Positions 9,962 to 19,918 are shown, numbered from the stretch's first letter. The stretch: 64,000 nucleotides of DNA from Streptosporangiaceae bacterium (GCA_019239975.1 JAFAZE010000007.1:57595-121594); one strand, 5' to 3'. Notes: generated by a model from the letters alone, not told the origin. Numbers and translations are program-made.

Positions 9962-11094
9962 GCCAGCTCCGCATCGAACGCCGCCGTGATCCGGTCGCGC
10001 AGCTCGGGCGCGTCGATCTTGGCAATCAGCTCACCGAAGAAGCCGTGGATCACCAGCCGTCGCGCCTCCTCGACGGGAATGCCGCGCGCCATCAGGTAGA
10101 ACAGGTGCTCGTCCTCCAGCCGCCCGCTGGCGCTGGCGTGCCCCGCGCCGACCACCTCGCCGGTGAGGATCTCCAGGTTCGGCACCGAGTCGGCGCGCGC
10201 GCCGTCGGTCAGCACCAGGTTCCTGTTGTACTCGTAGGTGTCGGTGCCGGTCGCCTCCGGGCGGATCAGCACGTCGCCGATCCACACCGTGTGCGCCTCC
10301 CCGCCCTGCAAGGCGCCCTTGTACCGGACGCGGCTGCGGCAGTTGGGCGTGTCGTGGTCGACGAACAGCCGGTGCTCCAGGTGCTGGCCGCCACCCGCGA
10401 AGTACAGCCCGTACAGCTCGGCGTCGCCGCCCGGGCCGGCGTAGCGCACCGACGGGGACAGCCGCACCAGGGACCCGCCCAGCGTCACCGCGACGTGCGT
10501 CAGGTGCGCGCCGGCGCCGAGCTGGGCGTGGTGGTGCGAGACCTGGACGGTGTCGTCGTCCCAGTCGGCGATGGACACGACCGACAGGCTGCCGCCGTCT
10601 CCGACGACGATCTCCACGTTGTCCGCGTAGGTGGCGCTCCCCCGCTGGTCGAGCACGACGACCGCGCGCCCGTACGGCTGCACGTCGATCACGATGTGCC
10701 CCGCCGTGGCGGGCTTCGCGCCGGCGCCCCGGACGGTGATGACCGTGGGGCGGGAGGCGGTCGTCTCCTTCGGCACCGTCACAACGGTTGCCCTGCCGAC
10801 GGCGGCGAACGCGCGGGCGCTCACCCGGTCAGCGGGAATGAACGCACGTCCCACGGATGGATGCGCCCGTTCGGCAAGCTCAATGGAAACCTCGGGTGCC
10901 GGGTCGGCTTCCACCGTCACCCCCGCGGTGCCCAGCCGAGCGTCGCTGTGCAGGCCGCGAAGGCGGCGCAGCGGGGTGAACCGCCACTCCTCCTCGCGGC
11001 CGGCCGGCACCGGGAAGTCCGCGGGGTCGAAGGACCGCAGCTCGTGCAGCCTCGACACGGGGGCGGTCTCGACCGCCCCCTGGAGCTGGGACAT
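9958..11094 (-). CDS. sufD: SufD, Fe-S scaffold subunit
   Basis: 378 residues of the SufB/SufD beta-helix family (C-terminal core about 130-370 with GEVVGAGHASASGRL and the ending MARGIPVEEARRLVIHGFF). SufD pairs with SufB and SufC to build clusters. Length and lack of the extra N-terminal region separate it from SufB. Its start overlaps the sufB stop by one base. Confidence 0.94.
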   Translation of the reverse strand: MSQLQGAVETAPVSRLHELRSFDPADFPVPAGREEEWRFTPLRRLRGLHSDARLGTAGVTVEADPAPEVSIELAERAHPSVGRAFIPADRVSARAFAAVGRATVVTVPKETTASRPTVITVRGAGAKPATAGHIVIDVQPYGRAVVVLDQRGSATYADNVEIVVGDGGSLSVVSIADWDDDTVQVSHHHAQLGAGAHLTHVAVTLGGSLVRLSPSVRYAGPGGDAELYGLYFAGGGQHLEHRLFVDHDTPNCRSRVRYKGALQGGEAHTVWIGDVLIRPEATGTDTYEYNRNLVLTDGARADSVPNLEILTGEVVGAGHASASGRLEDEHLFYLMARGIPVEEARRLVIHGFFGELIAKIDAPELRDRITAAFDAELA

Positions 11095-12506
11095 CAGCCG
11101 ACCGCCCCTTCCATCTGCAGCTCGATCAGGCGGTTCAGCTCGAGGGCGTACTCCATCGGCAGCTCGCGGGCGATCGGCTCGACGAAGCCGCGCACGATCA
11201 TCGCCATCGCCTCGTCCTCGGTCATGCCGCGGCTCATCAGGTAGAACAGCTGGTCCTCGGAGATCTTCGAGACCGTCGCCTCGTGACCCATCTGCACGTC
11301 ATCCTCGCGGATGTCGTTGTACGGGTACGTGTCGGAGCGGCTGATGGTGTCGACCAGAAGCGCGTCGCACTTCACCGTCGACCTGGAGTGCTCCGCGCCC
11401 TCCTGGACGTTGACCAGGCCGCGGTAGGAGGTCCTTCCCCCGGCGCGCGCCACGGACTTGGAGACGATCGTGGAGCTCGTGTTCGGCGCGCAGTGCACCA
11501 TCTTCGCGCCCGCGTCCTGGTGCTGGCCCTGGCCGGCGAACGCGACCGACAGCGTCTCGCCCTTGGCGTGCTCGCCCATCAGGTAGACCGCCGGGTACTT
11601 CATCGTGACCTTGGACCCGATGTTGCCGTCGATCCACTCCATCGTCGCGCCCTGCTGCGCGACGGCGCGCTTGGTGACCAGGTTGTAGACGTTGCCCGAC
11701 CAGTTCTGGATCGTCGTGTAACGGCAGCGCGCGTCCTTCTTCACGATGATCTCGACCACCGCGGAATGCAGCGAGTCGGACTTGTAAATGGGCGCGGTAC
11801 AGCCCTCGACGTAGTGAACGTACGCGCCCTCGTCGACGATGATGAGGGTCCGCTCGAACTGCCCCATGTTTTCCGTGTTGATACGGAAGTAGGCCTGCAG
11901 CGGTATCTCGACGTGCACGCCCTTCGGCACGTAGATAAAGGAGCCGCCGGACCATACCGCGGTGTTGAGCGCGGCGAACTTATTGTCGCCCGGCGGGATG
12001 ACCGTGCCGAAGTACTCCCTGAACAGATCCGGGTGCTCCCTGAGCGCGGTGTCCGTATCCAGGAAGATGACACCCTTTTCCTCGAGATCGTCCCTGATCT
12101 TGTGATAGACGACCTCGGACTCGTACTGCGCGGCGACGCCCGCGATGAGCCGCTGCTTTTCCGCTTCGGGGATGCCCAGCTTGTCGTAGGTGTTCTTGAT
12201 GTCCGCGGGGAGCTCGTCCCAGCTCGCCGCCTGCTTTTCCGTGGACCGCACGAAGTACTTGATGTTGTCGAAGTCGATCTCCGACAGATCGGCGCCCCAG
12301 GTGGGCAGCGGCTTGCGGCCGAAGTACTTCAGGCCCTTCAGCCGCAGGTCGAGCACCCACTCCGGCTCGTTCTTCCGCGCCGAGATGTCGCGGACCACCT
12401 CTTCGGAGAGGCCGCGGCGCGCGGACGCGCCGGCCACGTCAGGGTCGGCCCAGCCGAACTTGTACGTGCCCAGGCCCTCGAGCTGGTCATTCGCGATGGT
12501 CGTCAT
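11094..12506 (-). CDS. sufB: SufB, Fe-S scaffold subunit
   Basis: 470 residues, typical length. Recognisable stretches include [12 protein letters not shown], the core [20 protein letters not shown] and the end [22 protein letters not shown]. The Cys in EGCTAP corresponds to the region receiving persulfide. It is the scaffold on which clusters form with SufC and SufD. It begins 4 bases inside the end of the sufR gene. Confidence 0.96.
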   Translation of the reverse strand: MTTIANDQLEGLGTYKFGWADPDVAGASARRGLSEEVVRDISARKNEPEWVLDLRLKGLKYFGRKPLPTWGADLSEIDFDNIKYFVRSTEKQAASWDELPADIKNTYDKLGIPEAEKQRLIAGVAAQYESEVVYHKIRDDLEEKGVIFLDTDTALREHPDLFREYFGTVIPPGDNKFAALNTAVWSGGSFIYVPKGVHVEIPLQAYFRINTENMGQFERTLIIVDEGAYVHYVEGCTAPIYKSDSLHSAVVEIIVKKDARCRYTTIQNWSGNVYNLVTKRAVAQQGATMEWIDGNIGSKVTMKYPAVYLMGEHAKGETLSVAFAGQGQHQDAGAKMVHCAPNTSSTIVSKSVARAGGRTSYRGLVNVQEGAEHSRSTVKCDALLVDTISRSDTYPYNDIREDDVQMGHEATVSKISEDQLFYLMSRGMTEDEAMAMIVRGFVEPIARELPMEYALELNRLIELQMEGAVG

Positions 12507-13492
12507 ATGAAGAGCCCTCCGGACTCTGTAGTGTCATCTTCTCCAGGTGATTCAACCTTTTCCGCCGGGCTCGCCTTCCCCGGCGGCTTCGCCTTACCCG
12601 CGATGTGTCCCGTGACGTGCGTGGTGCAGATGCCGTCGCCGTGGGCGATGGTGGCCAGCCGCTGCACGGGCGTGCCGAGCAGCCTGCCGAACGCCTCCGT
12701 CTCCGCCTCGCACAGCTGCGGGAACTCGGCGGCCACGTGTGCGACCGGGCAGTGGTGCTGGCAGATCTGCTCCCCCGGCACGCTCGGTGCGCCCGGTGTG
12801 CGCGGTGTGCCCGGTGTGCCTGCCGCCGGGCCGACGGCGGGCGCCGGTCCCGCGGACGCGGCATAGCCGTCGGCGGACAGCGCCTCGGCCAGCGCCTGCA
12901 CCCGGTCGGCCAGCTCGCCCCGCGAGACCGCGGGGGTGTACCTGCGCTCCAGGTCGGCCACCTGGCGCCGCGCGAACTCGGCCACGGCCTGCGGGCCGGC
13001 CGTCTCGGCCAGGAAGCGCAGGGCGCTGGTGGCCAGGTCGTCATAAGCGTGCTCGAACGCGCTGCGCCCGGCGTCGGTGACGACGAAAAGCTTGGCCGGA
13101 CGGCCCCGGCCGCGGTTACCGTAGGTCCGTGCCGTCCTGGTCTCGATGAGGCCCTCGGCTATCAGGTTGTCGAGGTGCCGCCGGATCGCCGCCGGGGTCA
13201 GGCCGAGCCGCCCGCCGAGCGTGGCGGCGGTCGACGGACCGAGTTCCAGGATCAGCCGTGCCACCTGGCCGCGGGTGCCGCGCTCCGACCGGGAACCCGC
13301 GGCGCCGTCGTAGCATCCGCTGCCGGGAAGCGTCTTGCTCCCGGGAGGCGTCGCTTGGGGCGGCGCGGCGGTTTTGGGCGCTGCGGTGATTTTGGGCGGC
13401 GCGGCGGTTTTGAGCGCCGGAGTTCCGGGCAGCGCGGTGCTTCCGGCGTCGCGCTGGACGGCGCCGGGACCGGACATCCCGACGGTTTTCAC
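12503..13492 (-). CDS. sufR: SufR, iron-sulfur sensing repressor of the suf operon
   Basis: About 329 residues from GTG 13492; the frame extends to TTG 13528 and an ATG lies at 13477, so the start is uncertain. A Pro/Ala-rich N-terminal ~60 residues is followed by a DeoR/ArsR-like winged helix ([12 protein letters not shown]...[26 protein letters not shown]). The C-terminal region carries CQHHC, a third Cys (FPQLCEAE) and a fourth (GDGICTTH), the cluster-binding set of SufR. The family represses suf genes when holding its cluster. Being first in the operon implies autoregulation. Confidence 0.88.
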   Translation of the reverse strand: MKTVGMSGPGAVQRDAGSTALPGTPALKTAAPPKITAAPKTAAPPQATPPGSKTLPGSGCYDGAAGSRSERGTRGQVARLILELGPSTAATLGGRLGLTPAAIRRHLDNLIAEGLIETRTARTYGNRGRGRPAKLFVVTDAGRSAFEHAYDDLATSALRFLAETAGPQAVAEFARRQVADLERRYTPAVSRGELADRVQALAEALSADGYAASAGPAPAVGPAAGTPGTPRTPGAPSVPGEQICQHHCPVAHVAAEFPQLCEAETEAFGRLLGTPVQRLATIAHGDGICTTHVTGHIAGKAKPPGKASPAEKVESPGEDDTTESGGLFI

Positions 13493-13556
13493 AACACCAG
13501 TGTGCCGTAAATCCCCGGGTCCGCGCAAGTTTTCTCAACATCAACGTGACGTAAAT
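13493..13556. promoter_or_regulatory. Candidate SufR operators: two direct 20-bp repeats
   Basis: AACACCAGTGTGCCGTAAAT (13493-13512) and AACATCAACGTGACGTAAAT (13537-13556) share 16 of 20 bases and lie 44 bases apart, about four helical turns. The first abuts the proposed GTG start of sufR, which suggests a leaderless or very short-leader message repressed by binding here. Function is inferred from position. Confidence 0.5.
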
Positions 13557-13699
13557 CATGCGCGCCTCCGCGTGACGGCGTCCCCGGGGCGGCGGCCGGC
13601 AGCTTGCCCGCCGCCCCGTACCATCGCGGCGCACCTGCGCCACCAGTCACGCCTGTAGCTGACCCCTCAGCCCCGCTGACCGCTCCAGCACCACGTCTT

Positions 13700-13750
13700 A
13701 TGATCGCGGAAGTCTGGGTGTCGCCCGCGACCCGCCGTTTCCGCGATCAT
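13700..13750. repeat. Perfect 12-bp inverted repeat, 27-base loop
   Basis: ATGATCGCGGAA at 13700-13711 and its exact complement TTCCGCGATCAT at 13739-13750. It resembles the other intergenic 12-bp palindromes at 3023 and 5902 in size and spacing, though not in sequence beyond an ATGATC core shared with the first. Confidence 0.65.
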
Positions 13751-13762
13751 GATGGCTGTCTG

Positions 13763-13806
13763 TTTGTCCAGTGAGTGTCGCGCTGTTTTGTCCAGTGAGT
13801 GTCGCG
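13763..13806. repeat. Tandem direct repeat, 20-bp identical units
   Basis: Two exact copies of TTTGTCCAGTGAGTGTCGCG with starts 24 bases apart, directly after the 13700-13750 palindrome. Confidence 0.7.
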
Positions 13807-14132
13807 GGCGCGCTGGCGGCTGCGCGCCCTGCCCGACGACCTGGTGGTCAGCGCTCCCCTGCAAGGCGTCCGCCGGCGGAGGCCGGGCTCGGGATGGTGC
13901 TGCGGGCGATCCGCCGCGTGCATCCGGACGATACCGCCGCGACCGCGGCAGAACCGGATCGCCAGGGCATCGGCTCCCCGCACCGGTGACGCGCACCGGT
14001 CAGCGGAGAACCGGCCGGCAGCAGCCATCCCGGGCCGGGCTCTCCCCTCCCCAGGGGCACTCCCCTTCCCCAGGGACCCCCTCCCCGAGAGGCCCTCCGG
14101 GGTCCAGAGGGCACCCCCCCCTCCGCGACTCG

Positions 14133-14624
14133 TCAGTCTTCCTGGCCGAACGCCTCGCGCAGCTTGGCCTCCTGGTCGCTGGAGAGGTTGGTGCTGATGA
14201 GTTCGGCCTGGGTGTCCTTGAACTCGTCCCTGACCCGGTCGATCACGGCGTCCGAGCTGAGCAGGAACAGGGCCGAGGTCCCCGGCGTGACCTGCTCACG
14301 TACGGATTTGATGAACGAGTCACTGATCCCGACGTCGGAAAGCGAGCCCAACAGCGCGCCCATGCCGGCGCCGATGGCCAGCCCGAGGAGCGGGACGAAG
14401 AAGATGAGGCCGAACAGCAGCCCCCAGAAGCCGCCGCCGAGCGCACCGCCCTTCGTCGTGTCATGCAGTTCCCTGGTCTTGGGCTTACCGCGCCCCGGCT
14501 CCCAGCTGACGACCGCCGCGTCCAGTACCTGGATCAGCTGCCGTGCCTGCAGCCCCTGCAGTTTGTCCAGCGCCTCGTCGGCGCCATAGGGAGATTGGAA
14601 CTTCCAGACGGTTAGTGATGCCAT
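14133..14624 (-). CDS. DUF1269 membrane-associated protein
   Basis: 163 residues beginning MASLTVWKF, with a GGAG-type ribosome site before ATG 14624. The N-terminal alpha/beta part (residues 1-55) matches DUF1269. A Gly-rich hydrophobic hairpin follows (GGALGGGFWGLLFGLIFF...LGLAIGAGMGALLG, about 63-95), then a soluble tail. Such proteins are predicted to sit in or on the membrane; no biochemical role is established. It ends with the acidic helix SSDQEAKLREAFGQED. Confidence 0.82.
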   Translation of the reverse strand: MASLTVWKFQSPYGADEALDKLQGLQARQLIQVLDAAVVSWEPGRGKPKTRELHDTTKGGALGGGFWGLLFGLIFFVPLLGLAIGAGMGALLGSLSDVGISDSFIKSVREQVTPGTSALFLLSSDAVIDRVRDEFKDTQAELISTNLSSDQEAKLREAFGQED

Positions 14625-14855
14625 CACGTCTCCGCTTCGTGGTTCCCGGCGGAGGCGGGTTCCGTCCGCCGGCGGCCTTCCGGCCTCTAGCACCATGTCC
14701 CGGCTTGGCTTGCGGCTTCATCACCCGCCAGGAGTGAACAGCGCCCGGTCAGCCTCCGCGAAACCAGGGCCCGAGCTCAGGCCCGAACCCGGGGGCACGA
14801 GCCCAGCGGCATGAGCTCAGCGCCCGAACCCCTGGGGCCGGCCCCGGGCGCGAGC

Positions 14856-17144
14856 TCACAGCAGCTGCAGCCGGCGGCCACGCGCTATGGCCGCACGCCG
14901 CGAGGTCACCCCCAGCTTGTGGTAAGCGGACCGCAGGTGGGTCTTGACCGTGTTGACGGACAGGAACGCGGCCGCGGCGCCGACCGCGCCGAGACGACGG
15001 TTCGCGACCGCCGCCACGAGGAGGGCCGTGATGTGGTCTCGCGCGGTCATCCCGGTGGCGGTGCCTTCCAGGCGATCGGCCGCCTTCAGGGCGGCCGCGG
15101 GGTCGCCGCCAGCGAGCAGCAGCCGTGCCCGCGCCAGGATCTGGTCCGCGCGATCGGGCGGCCCGCCTGCCGGCCCGGCGCGCAGCGCTTCACCGGTCGG
15201 CAGCACATCACCGGCGCGCAGCGCGATGTCGGCGTCGAGGACGCTGAGCACCGACGGGTCGAGGCCCGTTTCGCGCAGCAGCGTGACCAGGCCGCCCGCG
15301 CCCGCGATGTCGCCCGCGGCGAGCGCCCGCCGCGCCTGGATCAGCGTCCGTACCAGCGCGGCGTCCGGCTCGCCCGGCAGCCGCCGCACGGCCGGGGCGT
15401 CAGCCTCGTCGAGCAGCCGCGCCGCCGAGACCAGATCATCTCTTTCCAGCGCCAGCTGGGCCGACGCGAGCATGCCGAAACATTCCGTGGCGGGCTCGGC
15501 CGGGAAACCGCTGCGCAGCTCCGCGAGGACCCTGTCCGCGGCGCCGAGGTCGCCGTAGAACGCCTCGGCGAGCACCTGCCATCCGCAGGCTCGCGCCCGG
15601 AGCCCGGCGAGGCCCGCGGCCGACAGCTGGTGCCCGGCGTGCCCCAGCGCACGCCTGGCGTCCGCTATCTCCCAGCGGCGCAGCAGCACCGTGCCGAGGG
15701 CGAGCCAGAGCAGGCCCAGCGCCCGGTGGACCGGCAGCGTCCCGGCGGAGGCCGCCAGCCACAGCTCGATCACCGGCCGCGTGTCCTCCGCGCAGTCACC
15801 GATCGCCCGTTCCGCATAGTCCAGGTACGCGGCGGCGGATTCCGGGTCCGCGCCGCACAGCCGGGCCGCGGCGAGCGCGGCCGCAACCACCGGGTCGCCC
15901 GAGCGGCGGTCGGCCGGGAACCCGCCGAGCACCGTCTCCAGCTCGGCCGCACCGTCCGGCAGGAGCCCGGCGATACCGGCTTCGGCCAGCGCCTTCGACG
16001 CGTACTTCCAGTCCGCCGCCTCGGCCGAGCAGCGCACCGCCTCGACGGCCTCGCCGCGAGCGGCGTACCACCGTGCCGCGCGGCCGAACAGCACGGGCAC
16101 CTCGTCCGGAAGCTGGCGCCGAAGCTCCGCGAGCAGCGTGTCCCGCAGGAAGGGGTGGTACCGGTACTGCCCGCTCTCGCCAGGTACGTGTTCCACCAGG
16201 TTGTTCTGCCGGTTCAGGTGATCCAGGACACGGGCGCCGCCGGACCTGCCGGTGAGCCAGTCGGCGAGTTCACCGGTCAGCGGCTGCGCGACGCTTGTCC
16301 TGCGCATGAACAGCTGGACCTCGCGCGGCAGCCTGCCGGTCACCTCATCGCGCAGGTAGTCGGCGACGATCGTGTCGTTCCCGACACCGGAAGTGACCGG
16401 GGCCCCGCCGCGCCCGGCGGCGAGCGTGACCAGCCGCAGCCCGGTCATCCAGCCCTCGGTATACCGGAGCAGCTCGTCGCGCTCTGCCGCGCTGACCGCC
16501 AGGCCGGCCCTGCCCAGGTACGCGTCCGCTTCCTCCGCCGTGCAGGCCAGGTCCGTGGCGCCCAGCTCGGCGAGATCCCCGGTGACCCGCATCTTCGCCA
16601 GCGCCAGGCCCGGCGCGGACCGCCCGCACAGGATGAGGCGCAGCGCGGGCGGCGCGTGATGGACAAGGAAGTCCAGCCCGGGCAGCACACCGCTGCCGGC
16701 GAGCTCATGCACGTCGTCGATGACGAGGACGACCGGTACGGCGATCTCACGCACCGCGTCCACCAGGCTCACCGGCAGGTCGCCGGGCCCGGGACGGCTC
16801 CTCGGCACCAGCGGCGCGGGCGGTGCCGGCGCCGCGCTGCCCACCGCGAGCGCGGCGGTCACGGACGCCCAGAACCGCGCCGGGTCACGGTCGCTTTCGT
16901 CAAGGCTCAGCCAGGCGATCCTGCGTGACCTCAGCGCGGTGCTCGCCCACGTCGCGCAGGCGATCGTCTTTCCCGCCCCTGCCGGAGCGGTGATCACCGT
17001 CACCGGATGACTGACGGCCCGGTCGATCAGGTCGGTCACCCGGCCCCGGCGGAGCACGTCGGCGCCCAGCTGCGGCACACGCAGCCTGTCGTCCAGGACG
17101 CGCAGCCCGCGGTTCACTCTCTCCTCACCCGCCGCGGTAGCCAT
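14856..17144 (-). CDS. MalT-like LuxR-family regulator with shortened HTH
   Basis: 762 residues. The N-terminal STAND-type NTPase has Walker A TAPAGAGKT (about 48-56) and a Walker-B-like VPVVLVIDDVHEL. A long Ala/Leu-rich helical repeat (TPR-like) region fills the middle. The last ~38 residues, FLSVNTVKTHLRSAYHKLGV and the following basic helix, are the recognition-helix half of a LuxR HTH. The first half (LTxRExxVLRLL...EIA) is missing: the helical repeat runs straight into FLSVNTV. Relatives are usually longer, about 850-900 residues, so an in-frame internal deletion is likely. DNA binding may be impaired. It is a single gene without partners. Confidence 0.8.
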   Translation of the reverse strand: MATAAGEERVNRGLRVLDDRLRVPQLGADVLRRGRVTDLIDRAVSHPVTVITAPAGAGKTIACATWASTALRSRRIAWLSLDESDRDPARFWASVTAALAVGSAAPAPPAPLVPRSRPGPGDLPVSLVDAVREIAVPVVLVIDDVHELAGSGVLPGLDFLVHHAPPALRLILCGRSAPGLALAKMRVTGDLAELGATDLACTAEEADAYLGRAGLAVSAAERDELLRYTEGWMTGLRLVTLAAGRGGAPVTSGVGNDTIVADYLRDEVTGRLPREVQLFMRRTSVAQPLTGELADWLTGRSGGARVLDHLNRQNNLVEHVPGESGQYRYHPFLRDTLLAELRRQLPDEVPVLFGRAARWYAARGEAVEAVRCSAEAADWKYASKALAEAGIAGLLPDGAAELETVLGGFPADRRSGDPVVAAALAAARLCGADPESAAAYLDYAERAIGDCAEDTRPVIELWLAASAGTLPVHRALGLLWLALGTVLLRRWEIADARRALGHAGHQLSAAGLAGLRARACGWQVLAEAFYGDLGAADRVLAELRSGFPAEPATECFGMLASAQLALERDDLVSAARLLDEADAPAVRRLPGEPDAALVRTLIQARRALAAGDIAGAGGLVTLLRETGLDPSVLSVLDADIALRAGDVLPTGEALRAGPAGGPPDRADQILARARLLLAGGDPAAALKAADRLEGTATGMTARDHITALLVAAVANRRLGAVGAAAAFLSVNTVKTHLRSAYHKLGVTSRRAAIARGRRLQLL

Positions 17145-17354
17145 TGGCGTCGTTCATCCTCCGTTACCCCCCTCCGGAGGGCCGGAAACGTAACCCCGGC
17201 ATGCATCCGGCAATCCGCCCCGGCCTGACAGAACAGAAGGTTCCGGGGACTTCACCCGCAGCGGGTGAGGCCGCGGGCGTGACCGCCCGCCCAAGGCCGA
17301 TGACCGCGTGAATGTGACGTTTGGCCGGCAGGCGCTGGCGGGCGGGGAAGGTGC

Positions 17355-19814
17355 TCAGGCAAAGGGAGTGATCGCCACGGTGATGCCGTCGATGCCCGTG
17401 GGGTGAGGGGCCGGAGCGCGGGTCAGCGTGCCGGCGCGGGCCGCCAGCCGCAACGGCTCGGCGATCAGGTCGAGCAGGGCCGCTGCCGCGGGGGTGTGCG
17501 CCTGCAGCGTCAGCTCGCGCAGCCGGGCCGGGTTGCCTATCCGCAGGGAGCTGCGCAGCACGCGGGTCGCGTCCAGGATCACCGCCATCTGATCGATCGC
17601 CGAGCGGTCCGACCGCCACCGCGGGTCGGCCGCCGGCCACGGCGTCACGTGCAGCGACGGCGAAGACTCGCGGGCGGCGTAGAAGCGCTGGTACAGGTGC
17701 TCGGTCACGAACGGCGCGAACGGCGCGAACAGCCCGAGCAGCACCCGGTAGGACTCCCACAGCGTCCAGCGGGCGCTGTCCGCCCCCGCGCCGGAACCCA
17801 GGCGGTCCTTGATCATCTCGAGGTACCGGTCACAGTAGACGGACCAGAACATCCGCGACGCTGCCTGGTGGGCCCGCATATAGTCGTGCCCGTCGAACGC
17901 CGCTGTCGCCGCCGTCACCGTGCCCGCCAGGTGCGACAGCACCCACCGGTCCACGATGTCCCGCTCCCCCGGCGGCACGGGATCCCCGGAAGGGCCGGAC
18001 ACGCCCAGGTTCAGGGACAGGAACCTGCCGACGTTCCATAGTTTCACGGCAAACTTCCGGCCCGCGCGCACGTCCTTCTCGTTGTACCGCAGGTCGGTGC
18101 CGATGCGGCCCTTCGTGGCCCACAGCCGCAGCGCGTCCGCGCCGTACTTCGCCAGCACGTCGTCCGGCACATAGCGGTTGTAGCCTCCGGCGGAGGTATG
18201 GCGTTCCAGGTCGCGCTTGGAGATCTTCCTGCCCTGCTCGTTGAGCCCCCACCCGGAGACCAGCGCGGTCCGCCACGGCACCCGGCCGAAATGCAGCTCC
18301 GACTGCACCACCGAGTAGAACAGCCAGGTGCGGATGATCTCGAACGCCTGCACCCGCATGGACATCGGCGCGAGCGCCGGGTCCGAGCCGCCATCCGCCC
18401 TGGCCGCCCAGGCCCAGCCGTCGTTGATCTGCGGGGTCAGCGACGACGTCATCCAGGTGTCCATCACGTCCGGGTCCCCCGCGAGCCCGGCCGCGCCGCA
18501 CGACGGGCACGCGGGCACCGGCGGCTCGTCCGTCAGCGGGTCCACCGGCAGGTCCGCCTCCCTGGCGAGCACGGGATGCGAGCACGACGCGCAGAACCAC
18601 ACGGGGAACGGCACGCCGTAGTGCCGCTGTCTGGTGATGTTCCAGTCCCATCTCAGGCCGTCGATCCAGTCCTCCAGGCGGTGCCGCATGAACGGCGGGA
18701 TCCATTCGAGCTCCGCCGCACGCGCGCGGAACCGGGCGGCGTTCTCCCGGACGGCGATGAACCACTGCGGCCTGATCTGGAACTCGACCGGGGTCTGGCA
18801 CCGCTCGTGCACCCCGACGACCTGCCGCACCGGCGTGCTGTCTACCAGGAAACCCGAGGTCTCCAGCCGGGAGACGATCGCCGGCCGCGCCTGCGGCGGC
18901 GGCAGCCCGGCGAACTCCCCCGCCAGCGGCCCCAGCCGCCCGTCTGCCTCGACCACCATCCGCAGCGGCAGCCCGTCCCGCCGCCATTTCAGCACGTCCT
19001 CGGCGTCACCGAAGGTGCACACCATCATCAGCCCGGTCCCGTACCCCGGGTCCACGGACTCGTCGGCGAGCACCGGCACCTGATAACCGAACAGCGGCAC
19101 CCGCGCCGTGGCGCCGTCCAGCGCGGCGTACCGGGGATCGGCGGGATGACGGTACAGCGCCACGCACGCCGGCAGGAGCTCCGGCCGGGTCGTGGCGACC
19201 GCTCCCGCCTGCGGGAACGTGATGCGGTACAGCCTGCTGGTCCGCTCCAGGTCCTCGACGTCCGCCTGGGCGAGAGCGGTGCGGTCTTCCGGGCACCACA
19301 GGATGGGATCGCTTGCCCGCCGCAGATACCCCGCCTCGTTCAGTCTGATAAAGCTCTTCTGAGCGGTGCGCTGACAGCGGCTGTCGATGGTCGAGTACCG
19401 AAGTGACCAGTCCACCGACAGCCCCAGCCGCCGCCACAGGTCCTCGTACCGCGCCGCCGTGCGCCGCGTCTCGGCCAGGCACAGCCGCACGAACTCGGCG
19501 CGCGGCATGTCAGCCGCCCGGACCCCGTACGCCTGCTCGACGTAGCGCTCGGTGGGCAGGCCGTTGTCGTCGAACCCGATCGGGTAGAACACGCGCTCGC
19601 CGCGCATCCGGCGGTAGCGGACGATGAAGTCCGGCTGCGAGTAGCTCATCGCGTGCCCCACGTGCAGGTGGGCCGCTGATACGTACGGCGGCGGCGTGTC
19701 GACGCTGAAGACGGGGCCAGCGCCGTCCCGGTCGTACCGGTAGATGTCGCGCTCCTCCCACAGCGCCCTCGCCGCCTCCTCGACGGCCTGGTGGTCATAC
19801 TCGCCGGACTCCAT
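17355..19814 (-). CDS. valS: Valyl-tRNA synthetase
   Basis: 819 residues from ATG 19814 (the frame extends to GTG 19841). Class I signature HVGH lies in AHLHVGHAMSY (about 50) and KISKR in GRKISKRDLERH (about 528), the KMSKS equivalent. A zinc-ribbon-like CASCSHPVL...CPSCGAAG and the CP1 editing domain sit between them. It charges tRNA-Val. It is somewhat short, ending soon after the anticodon-binding domain and lacking most of the C-terminal coiled coil of typical bacterial ValRS. Four TGTCTTAGAACA-type repeats lie upstream. Confidence 0.93.
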   Translation of the reverse strand: MESGEYDHQAVEEAARALWEERDIYRYDRDGAGPVFSVDTPPPYVSAAHLHVGHAMSYSQPDFIVRYRRMRGERVFYPIGFDDNGLPTERYVEQAYGVRAADMPRAEFVRLCLAETRRTAARYEDLWRRLGLSVDWSLRYSTIDSRCQRTAQKSFIRLNEAGYLRRASDPILWCPEDRTALAQADVEDLERTSRLYRITFPQAGAVATTRPELLPACVALYRHPADPRYAALDGATARVPLFGYQVPVLADESVDPGYGTGLMMVCTFGDAEDVLKWRRDGLPLRMVVEADGRLGPLAGEFAGLPPPQARPAIVSRLETSGFLVDSTPVRQVVGVHERCQTPVEFQIRPQWFIAVRENAARFRARAAELEWIPPFMRHRLEDWIDGLRWDWNITRQRHYGVPFPVWFCASCSHPVLAREADLPVDPLTDEPPVPACPSCGAAGLAGDPDVMDTWMTSSLTPQINDGWAWAARADGGSDPALAPMSMRVQAFEIIRTWLFYSVVQSELHFGRVPWRTALVSGWGLNEQGRKISKRDLERHTSAGGYNRYVPDDVLAKYGADALRLWATKGRIGTDLRYNEKDVRAGRKFAVKLWNVGRFLSLNLGVSGPSGDPVPPGERDIVDRWVLSHLAGTVTAATAAFDGHDYMRAHQAASRMFWSVYCDRYLEMIKDRLGSGAGADSARWTLWESYRVLLGLFAPFAPFVTEHLYQRFYAARESSPSLHVTPWPAADPRWRSDRSAIDQMAVILDATRVLRSSLRIGNPARLRELTLQAHTPAAAALLDLIAEPLRLAARAGTLTRAPAPHPTGIDGITVAITPFA

Positions 19815-19860
19815 GCCCGCCGAGGGTATCCTGCCGGTCACGGGCCGGCGAAGGCCTTTT

Positions 19861-19918
19861 TGTCTTAGAACACTTTTTGTCTTAGAACATCTGTCTTAGA
19901 ACATTTGTCTTCAGAACG
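19861..19918. repeat. Four tandem 12-bp repeats between divergent valS and metallophosphoesterase genes
   Basis: TGTCTTAGAACA occurs exactly at 19861-19872, 19878-19889 and 19892-19903, and as TGTCTTCAGAACG at 19906-19918. Starts are 17, 14 and 14 bases apart. The array fills the spacer between two divergent genes, so it may be a multi-site operator, or a slippage-prone simple repeat. Confidence 0.75.

Larger units (their letters stand above)
13557..14132. other. Long intergenic stretch with inverted and direct repeats
   Basis: No convincing gene is seen; open frames here are low-complexity, GC-driven and unlike known proteins. A perfect 12-bp inverted repeat ATGATCGCGGAA/TTCCGCGATCAT (13700-13711, 13739-13750) is followed by two copies of TTTGTCCAGTGAGTGTCGCG (13763-13782 and 13787-13806, period 24). 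The combination looks like the scar of a mobile element or a complex operator. Confidence 0.5.

Noticed and set aside
13799..14197. 132-residue plus frame after the suf operon
   Set aside because: Arg/Pro-rich composition and no recognisable family; overlaps repeats and the 3' end of the DUF1269 gene.
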